From contig NC_088775.1 of the NCBI RefSeq assembly GCF_954871325.1, positions 71,091,561 to 71,155,560 on the forward strand: 64,000 bases of DNA, in the 5' to 3' direction. The notes beneath the pieces are model-generated. The model had not been told where the DNA came from, made no database searches, and worked only from the letters and a program-made list of their open reading frames with translations. Source of the stretch: Gordionus sp. m RMFG-2023. Its lineage: Eukaryota > Nematomorpha > Gordioida > Chordodea > Parachordodidae. The position numbers and the translations under genes are program-made. This document shows, in pieces, positions 33,566 through 43,990 of the stretch (position 1 is its first letter; each line of letters opens with the position of its first letter).

Positions 33566-34048
33566 TGGTGATCTGCATAGGGCCTAATTTTCCAAGCCCG
33601 GCCCAAAAATTTTTTAAAAAATTTATCCGGACCGGCCCGATCCCGAATCAGATATTTTTATTTGTCCCGAAAAATCCTGAGAAAAAAATTATTTGTAAGC
33701 CCGACCCGAATTTATTTAAATATATAAAAAATTTAATTTATTTTTTTTATTGTAAAAAAAATATTCTACAAATAGAAAATATTAAGCCTTGTTTCTTGCA
33801 AGAATTTTAAAATATACCAATTTATTTGACAAAATGTAATAATAACAATTTAAAAATAGCCAAACCTGGCCCGGTCCGTAATTTTTTAAAAAATATTAGG
33901 CCCTATCCTGCCAGAACCGAAAATTTTTTAAAAAATATTAAGCCCTATCCTGCCAGAACCGAAAATATTTTTTAAAAATATATCTGGCCCGAAATCCGTT
34001 CGGGGGCACTAGTCGTTTACTGGCTGGGCCGTGATTTGCATATCTCTA
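33566..34048. mobile_element. GGCCCGG-family MITE with perfect 8-bp target duplication
   Basis: Inverse orientation to 31096: starts TGGTGATCTGCATAGGGCC and ends GATTTGCATATCTCTA. TACACCAT flanks both sides (33558-33565, 34049-34056). 483 bp. Contains a direct duplication of about 57 bp (CCCTATCCTGCCAGAACCG at 33902 and 33943). Confidence 0.85.
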
Positions 34049-34056
34049 TACACCAT

Positions 34057-34740
34057 ATTAAAATAGTTTAAAAGCATCTTTGAATATAAGAAAAATAATT
34101 TTATGTAAAAAAGGGGAGAATTAAATAACAAACTAATATCAAAATGAATTTGTAGTGAAATAAAAATGTTTTGATTTATTATTTAATTCGTTATCTCTTA
34201 AATTCTCAAGTTACTACCATTTTAAAAGTAAATTTTAGTTAACTCAACGACATTTCTTTACTCTTTAACTTTAATTTTTAATTTATTTGTATTACTATAT
34301 TTTAACCATTATTGTTTTCTTATTATTTAATAGGTTTTCAGGCATGTAATCAATGGGATACCCCCCCCCCCCTTCGCAAAGAATATCAATTTTCCAACAT
34401 AAAACTTATTTTTTAAAAATAATGATTAAAATTTCCTTTCCTTGATTTTATTGATGATAAAAAAATTATACCACATAGGTGATATACAAATATTAGAAAA
34501 ATTTTTGCAGTTTAACGCCCAAACTATTTAGTTAAATTTAGATAATATAAGCTAAATATAAATTTAAGGACAAGGTTATGATGATCATACATATTTTAAA
34601 AAGATATCCATCGGCTATATATGTTGACTGTGCATTTTATTCATTTAATTAGCAAATTCATGTGCTCTACCTTCTATACTCAATGCCATGTGTATTTTAA
34701 CTTATAAGATAAAATAAATATAATATATATTTTTAGCCAT
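34057..34740. other. no gene; 12-C run near 34362
   Basis: AT-rich. The C run near 34362 resembles those next to hAT ends, but no terminus could be paired. The left end of the next hAT may lie here. Confidence 0.3.
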
Positions 34741-35720
34741 TATATCCAAAATTTATGATTTTTTTAAATATCCGAAGCGGTCAGATGTTTTAAATCGTAT
34801 ATCAATGAATGAACCAGAAACCCATCATCAAAAATTAAAAATATATGCCCTACACGATGAGTTATTTAATGTGTCTTCAGAAGCGATATCATTGTTAAAT
34901 TCAATAGATCAACAAGTTTATCTTTGCTGCTAGTTGGATTGATGAATTATTTTCCTATAGCTCACTACTTTGTAGAAATTTACAAAAATCAAATTTAGAT
35001 TTAATTCAGGTTATTGATTTGGCGGAAAATGTATATGAACAGGTAAATACAATAAGAATGAATGTAGATGAATATTTTCATAATATTTATATAGACGTTG
35101 AATCGAAAGCTAAATCTTATGATATAACTAGGGATGTGAACCCGGACCCTGAACACTCATATTTTGGCTGAACCCGAACCCGGACCCTTTTAAAAAGTGG
35201 AGGGTTCAAGGGTTAAGGGTATTATAAAAAAATTTCTAACATAAAAATTTTTTTTAAAAAAAAAATGTAAAAATATTTTTTTTAAAAAATAATATAAAAT
35301 TTTTATAATTTTATTAATTTTTTTCGTGGAATCATTTATTATATATTAGCGTTTTTCTTTCGTTTTTCTTCCTGGACTTCATTTCATTTTATTTAGAGAT
35401 ATACCATAAATTATTTTATAGTGTAAGTAATAATATTTTAATTGTGATAATTTATTTGCTCTTATTAGGAATACTTTGAGTATTTTGATTTGAAAGTGAA
35501 ATATTTGGAATTTTTTTTACTGCAAGTAATAATATTTTATAATTATATCTTATATAATAACTTTGTTTACATAAAATTTTATTAAGTGATTATTGTGCTA
35601 TTAAGATTATGATTTTTTGAGAATTAAATTTAAATTAATCAAAATTATAAATATATCATATTATTTTATTTATGCTGCATCCAAAATGTTTTGAAAAAAT
35701 CTTAAAATTTTCAAATTAGT

Positions 35721-36169
35721 TGTTGCAGTTTTGCTTTACAAAAAAATGCATTATACAAATCGTAAACAAAAATAATGTTTTATTAAAATATCCCCGTCTA
35801 TGTAAATGAGAAAAAAATGATATTTGTAGATTTTTTCATACTTTAACAGTTTTAACAAGTGGGATGTAGAACTTTTTATTCTTCGCTAGGGAGACTATGT
35901 AAATGTTGATTAAAGAAAAAGGATATATAATGGAGAAATTATGATGCGAAAAAAGATTATTTTTTTTTAACTAAAATTTACTTTTTAATTTTTTTATTTT
36001 TTTCTTTTCTTATATTAATTTTAATTTTTTTTTATTTTGATTATGTTTTTCACTTTGTATTTTATTATATTTATTATTATTTAATAAAGGATTCAACTAT
36101 AATTTTAGTATATATTTCTTTTTATATTTAGGTTTTGATTTCCAATGACAAAATCTCTCAATTGTGACA
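35721..36169 (+). mobile_element. solo LTR of the 55.9-62.5 kb element family
   Basis: About 450 bp, starting TGTTGCAGTTTTGC and ending ATTGTGACA, clearly the same LTR as at 55904. Flanks TTAGT and TTAAT form a 5-bp duplication with one mismatch. It is more diverged than the three LTRs at 55.9-62.5 kb, so an older fossil. It sits in the left part of the inner hAT. Confidence 0.82.
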
Positions 36170-36993
36170 TTAATAATAAAACACTTTGGACACATTTAAG
36201 CTTTAAAAAAATTAAAATATTCAAAATGCTTGATATGATTATAAATATTTAATTGTATTTATTATTTTATATTACCTTTCAGTTATTAAGAACCTATTAT
36301 TTGATAATAGTTATATTTAGATTTTTTATATACTTAATTAATATATACTATGTTGTAAATAATTATATCAATATTTTATAAACAGTTGGGAAACCCAATA
36401 ATCCTATTTTGAAAGATAATCTTTCCATAAAATATATACAAAAAATTATTATATTTGAGTTAAATAAAATTGTGATAGAAATAATATAATTTTCCAGCAT
36501 CTTTTAAATTATAATTTTTTATTTTTGCCAGATTATAATTTATTAAATTTAGCCTTTACAGTTAAAATTTCTTTTTCATTAGATCATAATTCAAGTTTTG
36601 TTTTTTCTTTTTCCTCCCAAATTTTCCTATTTTCTTTAGAATATCTAATTTTTAAGTCATTTTTGCACCAAAGGTTGTGCACTCTTATGCTTTCCTTAAT
36701 TATTTTGACACTAAAATATATTAGTATAAAAGTCTATGGGTAGTACATTTAAAAAAATTAACAGCATTAAGAAAAATTGTACTTACTAATTTTTTATAAA
36801 AATTTGTGAAATTTTTATAAATATGAAAAATGAAATTGAACACTATTTTATTTTTACATTAAAAATAGATTATGTAATTTTTTTCTTCAAAATTTATTTA
36901 TATTTTTAAGATTTTGGATGCAGCCTTAATAAAAAAAATATTTCTATGTGTCTATACTTTTAAGTTTTAAACAAATTAAATTGTTTTTTTAGT

Positions 36994-38905
36994 ATGAAAG
37001 TAAAAGATATTTTGTCAGAGTATTATAATACAACTAAAGGGGATTCTGAGTGCAAAACCTGCCACATATGATAAAAGGTTAACACAATATTAACCTGGAA
37101 AGACATTTAAAAAGACATCATTCTATAATCTTTGAGGAATATTTAAATAGAAAAACCAAATTTTTGGAAGAAGACATTGTTAAAAAGCCTACAGTCAGTA
37201 TTTTAAAGAAGAATGAAAATAATATTGAAAAATTTTGCTTAAAAAAAAGCATTCATATTCAAATGTGTGAAGAGATATTTATGAATGCTTTAGTTGAACT
37301 TGTTACAGTAAATGGAAGACCTTTGAATATTATTGAGGATTCGGGTTTAAAAAAAATTATTGACCCTATTAGTTAAGCAATTGGAACATCAATTAATCGC
37401 TTTAAAATTAAGGACTTAGTGGTTAATGAATCGAAAAAAATACAAGCAAAAATAATAAATGAAACAAAAAACAAATTAATTTCATTAAAAATTGATTCCG
37501 CCCAAAGATTAGGGAGAAATATTCTAGGAATAAATATACAGTATATAAAAGGAGATAATATAATATTAAGAAATTTAGCTATGAAGGAGGTTAAGGAGAT
37601 TTCAACTTCTGAAAATATAAAAAGAATGATACTAGAAACATTAAATAAATTTAATATTCCTATTAGAAACGTTTATAAAATTACTACAGACAACGGTGCT
37701 AATCTCGTAAAATCAATCAAATTATTAAATGAATGTTCACTGGAAGAAATGGATGATATAGATGATGATGATAATTATGAGGAAATAAGTCAAATTGATT
37801 TACAGGAAATAATAAAAGATTTCTCCACAAAAATATACTGTTTCAGATGTGCAGCCCATACGTTACAATTGGCTATTAATGATTCCTTAAAAAATAATCA
37901 ATTTAAAACTATAATTGATAAAGCAAGGGATGTTGTAAAATATTTAAGAACTCCCACAATTGTAAGAATATTAAAATCGATGAAAAGGCAAATGGCAATA
38001 TTAGATTGCACAACACGTTGGTCCTCTATTTGTATGATGCTAGAGCGATTAATAAGTTTGAAAGATTTCTGTAATAATTTTATTATAGGAGCATGTGAGT
38101 CATTTTGTCGGAAGATGATTGGAATCAAATAAAAGACCTTAGTAGTGTGTTGGATCCTTTAAAAATAACTACATTAAGATTGCAAGCAGAACAGTTATGT
38201 TTATCGTTTTTATGGCATATGGATAAGATGTCGATTAGAGTTAGAAAGATTTACAATTTTTTTTTCATATGAAATATTAGAAAATATGAAATATTAGAAA
38301 ATATGAAATATTAGAAAATATGAAAATTAGAGAGCAACAATATTTACAAAATAGTGTTGTATAGGCTTTAATATATTTAGACCCTCGATATCAAGTTTTA
38401 TTAAGTATTGAGCAAAAACAAATGGCTATAGACCATCTTGCGGATTTATGGCACACCCAAAACTCTATTATTAACAATATATTGGAGGCTACTACAATAT
38501 CTACTGATTGTGGCGAGAACAATGATAATGAAAGCAATATTGATGATCTGGAAATTTTACTATTAGATAGAGAGAAAAAAATCAAATTATCGTTAGATAG
38601 AAAGGAGCAAAAAATACCTATTGTATCTTTATTAGAAAAGTTCTCCGAAGTAAAGAGAATAAATAAAGATGGAAATATTTTAAAATTCTGGGAAGAAAAT
38701 TCTTCTATATATCCAGAATTATATACCTTGTCTAGAATCGTCATGGCTGTGCCAGCGACACAAATACAATAATTTATGTATTATAAAAATGACTTTATTT
38801 TAGGTAAGCGTAGAATGAGGATTTTCTTCGTTGAAATATATATTAGGTAATCTGAAGGAAGATATTTTAGAAGATATCATGATTGTTCGATGAATAAAAT
38901 ATTTA
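36994..38905 (+). pseudogene. BED-type hAT transposase, broken
   Basis: Order of parts: BED zinc finger (EYYNTTKGDSECKTCH, then, after a shift, NLERHLKRHH) at 36994-37125; LVTVNGRPLNIIEDSG at 37299; a stop at about 37374; KITTDNGANLVKSI (37678) with the catalytic Asp in TTDNGAN; FRCAAHTLQLAINDSLK (37843); LDCTTRWSSICMMLERL (38001); another shift near 38100; DDWNQIKDLSSVLDPLKITT; LDPRY (38379); MAVPATQ (38743). There follows a 40-nt stretch (38765-38804) ending in TTTATTTTAG, then VSVE, a stop, GFSSLKYILGNLKEDILEDI. That stretch looks like a short intron whose GT has mutated to AT. A 17-bp tandem repeat lies at 38265-38325. The family is the BED hAT group; this copy cannot work. Confidence 0.8.
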
Positions 38906-40018
38906 AAATATAAATTATTTCATTTTGAATTATGAATGTGTATATATTGAAGTATAATAAAAATAAAAAAATGAATGAAAAAAAAGTCTTATTTTGAGTC
39001 ATTATTTTTATGTTCCCTGAACCCGGACCCTGGACCCGGGTCCTTTTTAAATTTCTTACAGGACCCGAACCCGGACCCTTTTTTTGTCGAAGGGTTCACA
39101 TCCCTGGATATAACACTATTTACACCTCGTCTAGCACCTAGGCAATTATTAAGATGTAATATAAATGTTGACTCAACTGAAGAATATTATAAAATATCCA
39201 TTTTCATCACATTCTTAAATATTTTTTTATCGTAAATAAAAGCACGGTTTTAAAATAAAAAACAGGTCTTTAGCAATCTTCAAATTTTATTAACTAAAGA
39301 TCTTCTTCGTTTTATGATACCACTATTGGTAAAATTTAATATTTAGCAAAATTTTATTCCTATGATATTGATACAGAAATTAATTTAATCAGTGCGAATT
39401 GTGGTATAAATATTTACTAAGTTTGGTTATTTTACCTGAGCATGCTATTGATGTGGTCAATCGGTGTAAGGAAATCTTGGCTCAATTTCCAAATATTTAA
39501 ATTTGTTTTATATTTTTGCATGTTTGCCTATTACAACATGTACTCATGAAAAGACCTTTTCCAGCTTGAGAAGGTTGAAAACTTATTTACGAAATCTACT
39601 TCCGAATCTAGGCTAAATGGGTTAGCTCTGATAAATATCCATAGATATTTGGTTCCAACGACAAACGAAATTCTTGATGAATTGGCAAATTTCACACGGA
39701 AATTAAAAATCATATTATAATTATAATATTTAATAAATTTTTGTATTTGATAAGAAGTTATAAAAACGTTTTTTTAATAATATTTTCTAGTTAATATTTT
39801 ATACACACTTTAATTAGTATTTTCAATAAAAATTTTTTTAAGATACTTATATTGTATAAGAATTTAAGCTGAAGCTAGTTTTAAATTTAATAGAATCAAA
39901 TATATGACCAGGCTGATGGCCGGGAAAAAGCTGGCCGAACCAGCTAAGAAAAGTTTGGGGGCGAAGCCCCCCATAAAAATTTCCCCCTCTCCTATAGGAA
40001 AATCCTGGATAAGCCACG

Positions 40019-40539
40019 GAATACTTATATAAATAAGTTAAAGTTTTTTAGTAACATAATATTCTTTTCCAAATATACATAGGAGTGAAGTGATCTTTTG
40101 CAATTTCATAGTGTTCCTTTTCAATGTTAATTATATCAGGATATGACACTATGTTGTTTGAAAAAGACCATTATGTATTTAAGAAGGGATACTATGTGAC
40201 TAAATAAAAAATATACCGATATCTGATTTTAATTTTGAATTTTTTTTTATATAACTTTAAATTATATTAATTTTTTTAGAGAGCTTATTTTTTCTTATAT
40301 TCAAGTTTTATTTTTAAACTTTTCCAACGGTGTAACCGCGTAACGGTTAAATATAGCAATGGTCAAAATAACAACCTAATTTGCTAAATATCAAGAAAAA
40401 TTTATAAAAATGCAATAAGTTTCACTCCTTTTGTAATATATATCAACGAAATCAGTGGTCGAGTTCGATTCCATCTATATATATTATCCCCCAAGAAGGG
40501 AACCAAGTTGGCTCAGAAAAGAAGCATGATCTTTACTGG
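40019..40539. other. no gene recognised
   Basis: AT-rich. A B-box-like GAGTTCGATTCC at about 40463 has no A box at a suitable distance. Confidence 0.35.
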
Positions 40540-40547
40540 ATTCGAAC

Positions 40548-40767
40548 TAGTGTTGTTAAACGGCTCATTTTGAGCCGATTTTTTAAAACGGCTAACTCAA
40601 AATTTTAGCTAGAAAAATTATTCCTAAGCCTCGAGATTTCGTTAATATATGTCTAGACCTTTGTTTCTTCTATGAGCAAAATCTTCAGGCTTGCTTAATA
40701 TTTTTCTAGATGGAATATTGAGTTAGCCGTTTTTAAAAATCGGCTAAAAATGTGTTTAACAACACTA
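40548..40767. mobile_element. palindromic hAT-type MITE, copy 2
   Basis: 220 bp from TAGTGTTGTTAAACGGCTC to GTTTAACAACACTA, an imperfect palindrome over most of its length. Flanks ATTCGAAC (40540-40547) and ATTTGAAC (40768-40775) differ by one base. Homologous to 21587-21807, including the loop (CAAAGATTTGG against CTAGACCTTTG in inverse). Confidence 0.82.
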
Positions 40768-40965
40768 ATTTGAACCAAGAAGTGGTGCGTAATCGGCTAA
40801 AAACTACGTCTTAGCCTAAAATCGGCGAAAACTAAATTAGTCAAAAATTCTGCATCGGCTAATCGTCCGTCAGCTTTCCATAAGATATGCCTAGCATTAA
40901 TTATTATTTATTTATTTTTAGTACAATAATTTATTTTATTTATATTGTTATAATTTTATTATTAT

Positions 40966-41705
40966 CAGAGACCTCAGGACCGGCCCTAAGCCCGGCCCGG
41001 CCCTATTTTAAATTTTTAAAATATAATCTCCGGGCCGGGCCTGAAAATTTTTTTTTAAAAAAAAACCCGGGCCGGGCCTGAAATTTTTTTTTAAAAATAG
41101 CCAGGCCGGGCCGGGCTCTATTTTTTAAAAAAATTCATACAACATGAATTATTATATTCGTCAATTAGATATGGTTATAATGATTATTTATAGTTATGAT
41201 TAATATAATGTTTGGTTAAAGTTAACACTAGCTAACACTCATAGTATCTATTACATTATAAAATTATAGTTTTCCTGCCATGGAATAAATACGCAAAGGA
41301 TTAAATACATTATTATATAATATATGTTATATTTTTTATTAAAAATATCATTTTTATTTTTATAAATATATAGTATTTGTAATATACTAAATATCTGTTT
41401 AGAATAAAAAAAAATAAAATAAATATACTCGCTTATTAAATGATAATACTCGCCGAAAAATATGATAAAATACGAAATAATGAATTTTTTGAATATACCA
41501 GGTCGAATATAATTTTTAAAAATTCCGAGCCAGGCCTAAAAAAAATTTTTTTTTAAAATCTAGGCCGGGCCGGGCCCCAAAATTTTTTTTTTAAATATTC
41601 GGGCGTGGCCGGGCCGTAAAAAATTTTTGGGAAAAAAATCCGGGCCGGGCCGAAAATTTTTTAGTCTGGGCCGGGCCGTACAAATGGTACCTCTGCAGGT
41701 CTCTG
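40966..41705. mobile_element. large GGCCCGG-family MITE with perfect 8-bp target duplication
   Basis: Starts CAGAGACCTCAGGACCGGCC and ends CCTCTGCAGGTCTCTG. ATTATTAT flanks both sides (40958-40965, 41706-41713). 740 bp. The two arms are made of repeated CCGGGCCGGGCCTGAAA units separated by poly-T or poly-A, with an AT-only centre. No coding capacity. Confidence 0.87.
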
Positions 41706-42070
41706 ATTATTATTTGAGATATTTAAAATTAAATATAGTGTATTTTGGAATTTTTGCGTTTCTAAAGAGGACCATATCCAGGAAGTAAACTGAGTTGGGA
41801 ATGAAAATTTTATATTTAACATGTATCCTACCATCATACAAATTTTAAATAAATCGAAGTAGGTGGGGTTGAATCTTCAGTTTATTGATATAGATTACAA
41901 CATATATAAATTAGATTTAGGTGGAATTTTTTTAAATATTTTATATTCCGATTATATATTATTATCCTAGAAATTATTTAATTGATAAATTTGCTACATC
42001 CCTTATTTTTTATTAAATAATTAATTATTTTTATATTTCTTTTTAAATAATGTTTTTTCATAAATATTAA

Positions 42071-42505
42071 CCATAAAATCACTATGAAGTAGACTTATTA
42101 AAATAAGGTAACATAATATAAAAAATCTTAATCTTGTTTTTGTAGATTTCTTTAATTAAAAGATTGAGAAAAGATATAGTAAGAAAAATAAAGTAAAAAA
42201 AATGGTAAAAGTTGGAAATGTTCAAAATGGTGATATTCTTTAATAATCTTATTTTTTGAATATATGTAATATAAAGATATAAAACTACGTTTAAAAATTT
42301 TGGAAAATTTGCTTCATCTATATTTTATAGCATTTCAATATTTTACCTTAAAATCACTAAGAAGTATATTTATTAAAATAAAGTTAGATTGTTCAAAATA
42401 GTGATATTCTTTAGTGATCTTATTTTTTGAATATATGTAATATAAAGATAAAAAACTAAGTTTAAAAATTTTGGAAAATTTGCTTCATCTATTTTTTATA
42501 GCAAT
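42071..42505. repeat. two-unit direct duplication
   Basis: AAATCACTATGAAGTAGACT at 42075 recurs as AAATCACTAAGAAGTATATT at 42351, and the text from 42225 to 42345 (TTCAAAATGGTGATATTC onward) recurs at 42392-42505. The first unit is longer because of about 100 bp at 42120-42215, which includes TGAGAAAAGATATAGTAAG, a piece of the foldback element family (compare 55812). Confidence 0.7.
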
Positions 42506-42579
42506 TCAATTTTTTATGGACAATATAACCACGGTCAACCTACAGCCAAAACATATAACATTTATATAATTTTATTTAC

Positions 42580-42669
42580 CCGTTTCACAAAAATGACCGT
42601 AGTACCCAGGCTTACATATACACATCTCATATACAAAATCCAAGGTGTTATTGGTTAAACAGGGATTGT
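42580..42669 (-). CDS. EGF-like exon, type B
   Basis: 90 bp, acceptor TTCATAG, donor GTAAAT, phase 1-1. Reads NPCLTNNTLDFVYEMCICKP then GYYGHFCET. Four cysteines with the C-x-C and GYYG..C ending of EGF modules. Paralogous to 15516-15605 (TNNTLDF identical), so the two arose by duplication of a larger block. No stop or frameshift. Confidence 0.73.
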
Positions 42670-43982
42670 CTATGAAATATAAAAAATTTAAGTATATAAT
42701 TAATTTCCTTAATTTAAAAATAAAAATATTAGACTAATTTTAAAAACTTTTTAATTATAATTTTTTTGTCATATAAACAAAATATATGGAGCGCTGTACT
42801 GCGTTGCGATGCGTTTGCACTCTTACTCTGTTTCACAGAGAGCAAGACTCGTTGTCATATAACCTCATACGGTATAATATTTGAAATGCTATTATGGTTA
42901 GGGTAAATTGTTAGGATAATAATATAGTAAGCTATCGAGTTAATAAAAAATAATAGGTTTTATCTATGGGAAAATATAGTGTATATTTTATTTTGTGTCT
43001 AAATTAAAATAATTATATATGTCAATAGAATATTAAACAGGGGCCATTTTATAATTGTAATATTTTTCAAGAAATGGAATAATTCAATCTTTAACGATTT
43101 AGAAACTTTCCCACAAATTTCTCACAAAAAAAGCATGTATATATATATCAAGGACCTGCAGACGCGGTCCGTAATGGATAAATAGTAAAATGTTTAAAAA
43201 AATCCGGAATAGAATTAAAGATTTAAAATTTGAGCCGGGCATTGAAAAAAATTTAAATGTTGGGAAAATATCATATAATGGAGTGTTTAATATTTATATA
43301 CTGTTCATTTTTAATTTCCATTTGAAGCAATATGCAAAACAGTGCCAAAATTATGCTAATTTAAAAAAAAATTAAATCATAAAAATTCAATTAAAATTTT
43401 TTTATAATACCTCAGGGGCAGTTATGTCCATCATTACTATCAAACAAGTCAGCAATTAATGGGTAATTTTACAAAATATGAATAAATTATCAATCAAATT
43501 CTTAGCAAAGTGTATGATTTTTTTGAAGCATTATTTCGCATATCGAAAATTGTCAAAATTTTCCCTTGAAAGTATTCTTCAAGCCCGATAAAATTTAATA
43601 AAATTTTATATATTGGGAAAAATATAGGGTGTTATTGTGATCTTTGTTTTCATTATTTTCCTAGCAAATTCTTTCCCCAATAAATTTACAGATGTCGATT
43701 AATTTAGATCAAATCATTGGCTTCTAATTTAAAAAATTATAACTCGTAACACTCCAACATTAAATTATATATCTAATAATAATTGACAATATTAAAAAGA
43801 TAAAAAATCTATGCCCCTTATCTTCCCGGTCGCAACAGAAAACAAATGTGAGTAGCTTAAATTAATCACAGGCGTAACAGTGGATCTCGGAACTTCCCGT
43901 GAAAAAACTACAAATATTAATTAATTTGGTAGCCCTTAAAATTTAAAAAAACTTAGCGGCCTACTCCTAACATAAGCACGGC
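42670..43982. other. intron sequence, no gene
   Basis: 42785-42870 is an unusually GC-rich piece (GCGCTGTACTGCGTTGCGAT) of unknown origin. 43150-43250 has GGACCTGCAGACGCGGTCC and GAGCCGGGC, probably a worn GGCCCGG-family MITE. Confidence 0.35.
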
Positions 43983-43990
43983 CTTGCAAC

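Larger units (their letters stand above)
35129..39106 (+). mobile_element. BED-finger hAT inserted in another hAT, perfect 8-bp target duplication
   Basis: Left TAGGGATGTGAACCCGGACCC, right GGGTTCACATCCCTG. GATATAAC is duplicated on both sides (35121-35128, 39107-39114). The gene it interrupts continues in register across the insertion (YDIT.. then LFTPRLAPRQ). 3978 bp. Transposase remains lie at 36994-38905 and a solo LTR at 35721-36169. GAACCCGGACCC-type subterminal repeats occur at both ends (35148, 39019, 39067). Confidence 0.9.
34741..40018 (+). mobile_element. ZMYM1-type hAT copy 2, split by a second hAT
   Basis: Same family as 3150-4416. The left part has IYALHDELFNVSSEAISLLN (about 34835) and text matching 3160-3355. 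The right part after the insertion (39115-39720) carries PRLAPRQLLRCNINV, STEEYYKIS and the dimerisation region with SRLNGLALI. The right end GGATAAGCCACG (to about 40018) and the hairpin module (AGCTGGCCGAACCAGCT, GGGGGCGAAGCCCCCC at 39920-39973) match the other copy. The left end was not located. The transposase is broken in several places besides the insertion. Confidence 0.75.

Noticed and set aside
40450-40560. Possible tRNA: GAGTTCGATTCC at about 40463 and GGATTCGAAC at 40538
   Set aside because: B-box-like strings without an A box at tRNA spacing and without stems; the second is part of the target site of a MITE.
43150-43170. GGACCTGCAGACGCGGTCC as a regulatory palindrome
   Set aside because: It fits better as the worn end of a GGCCCGG-family MITE, given the GAGCCGGGC text just downstream.
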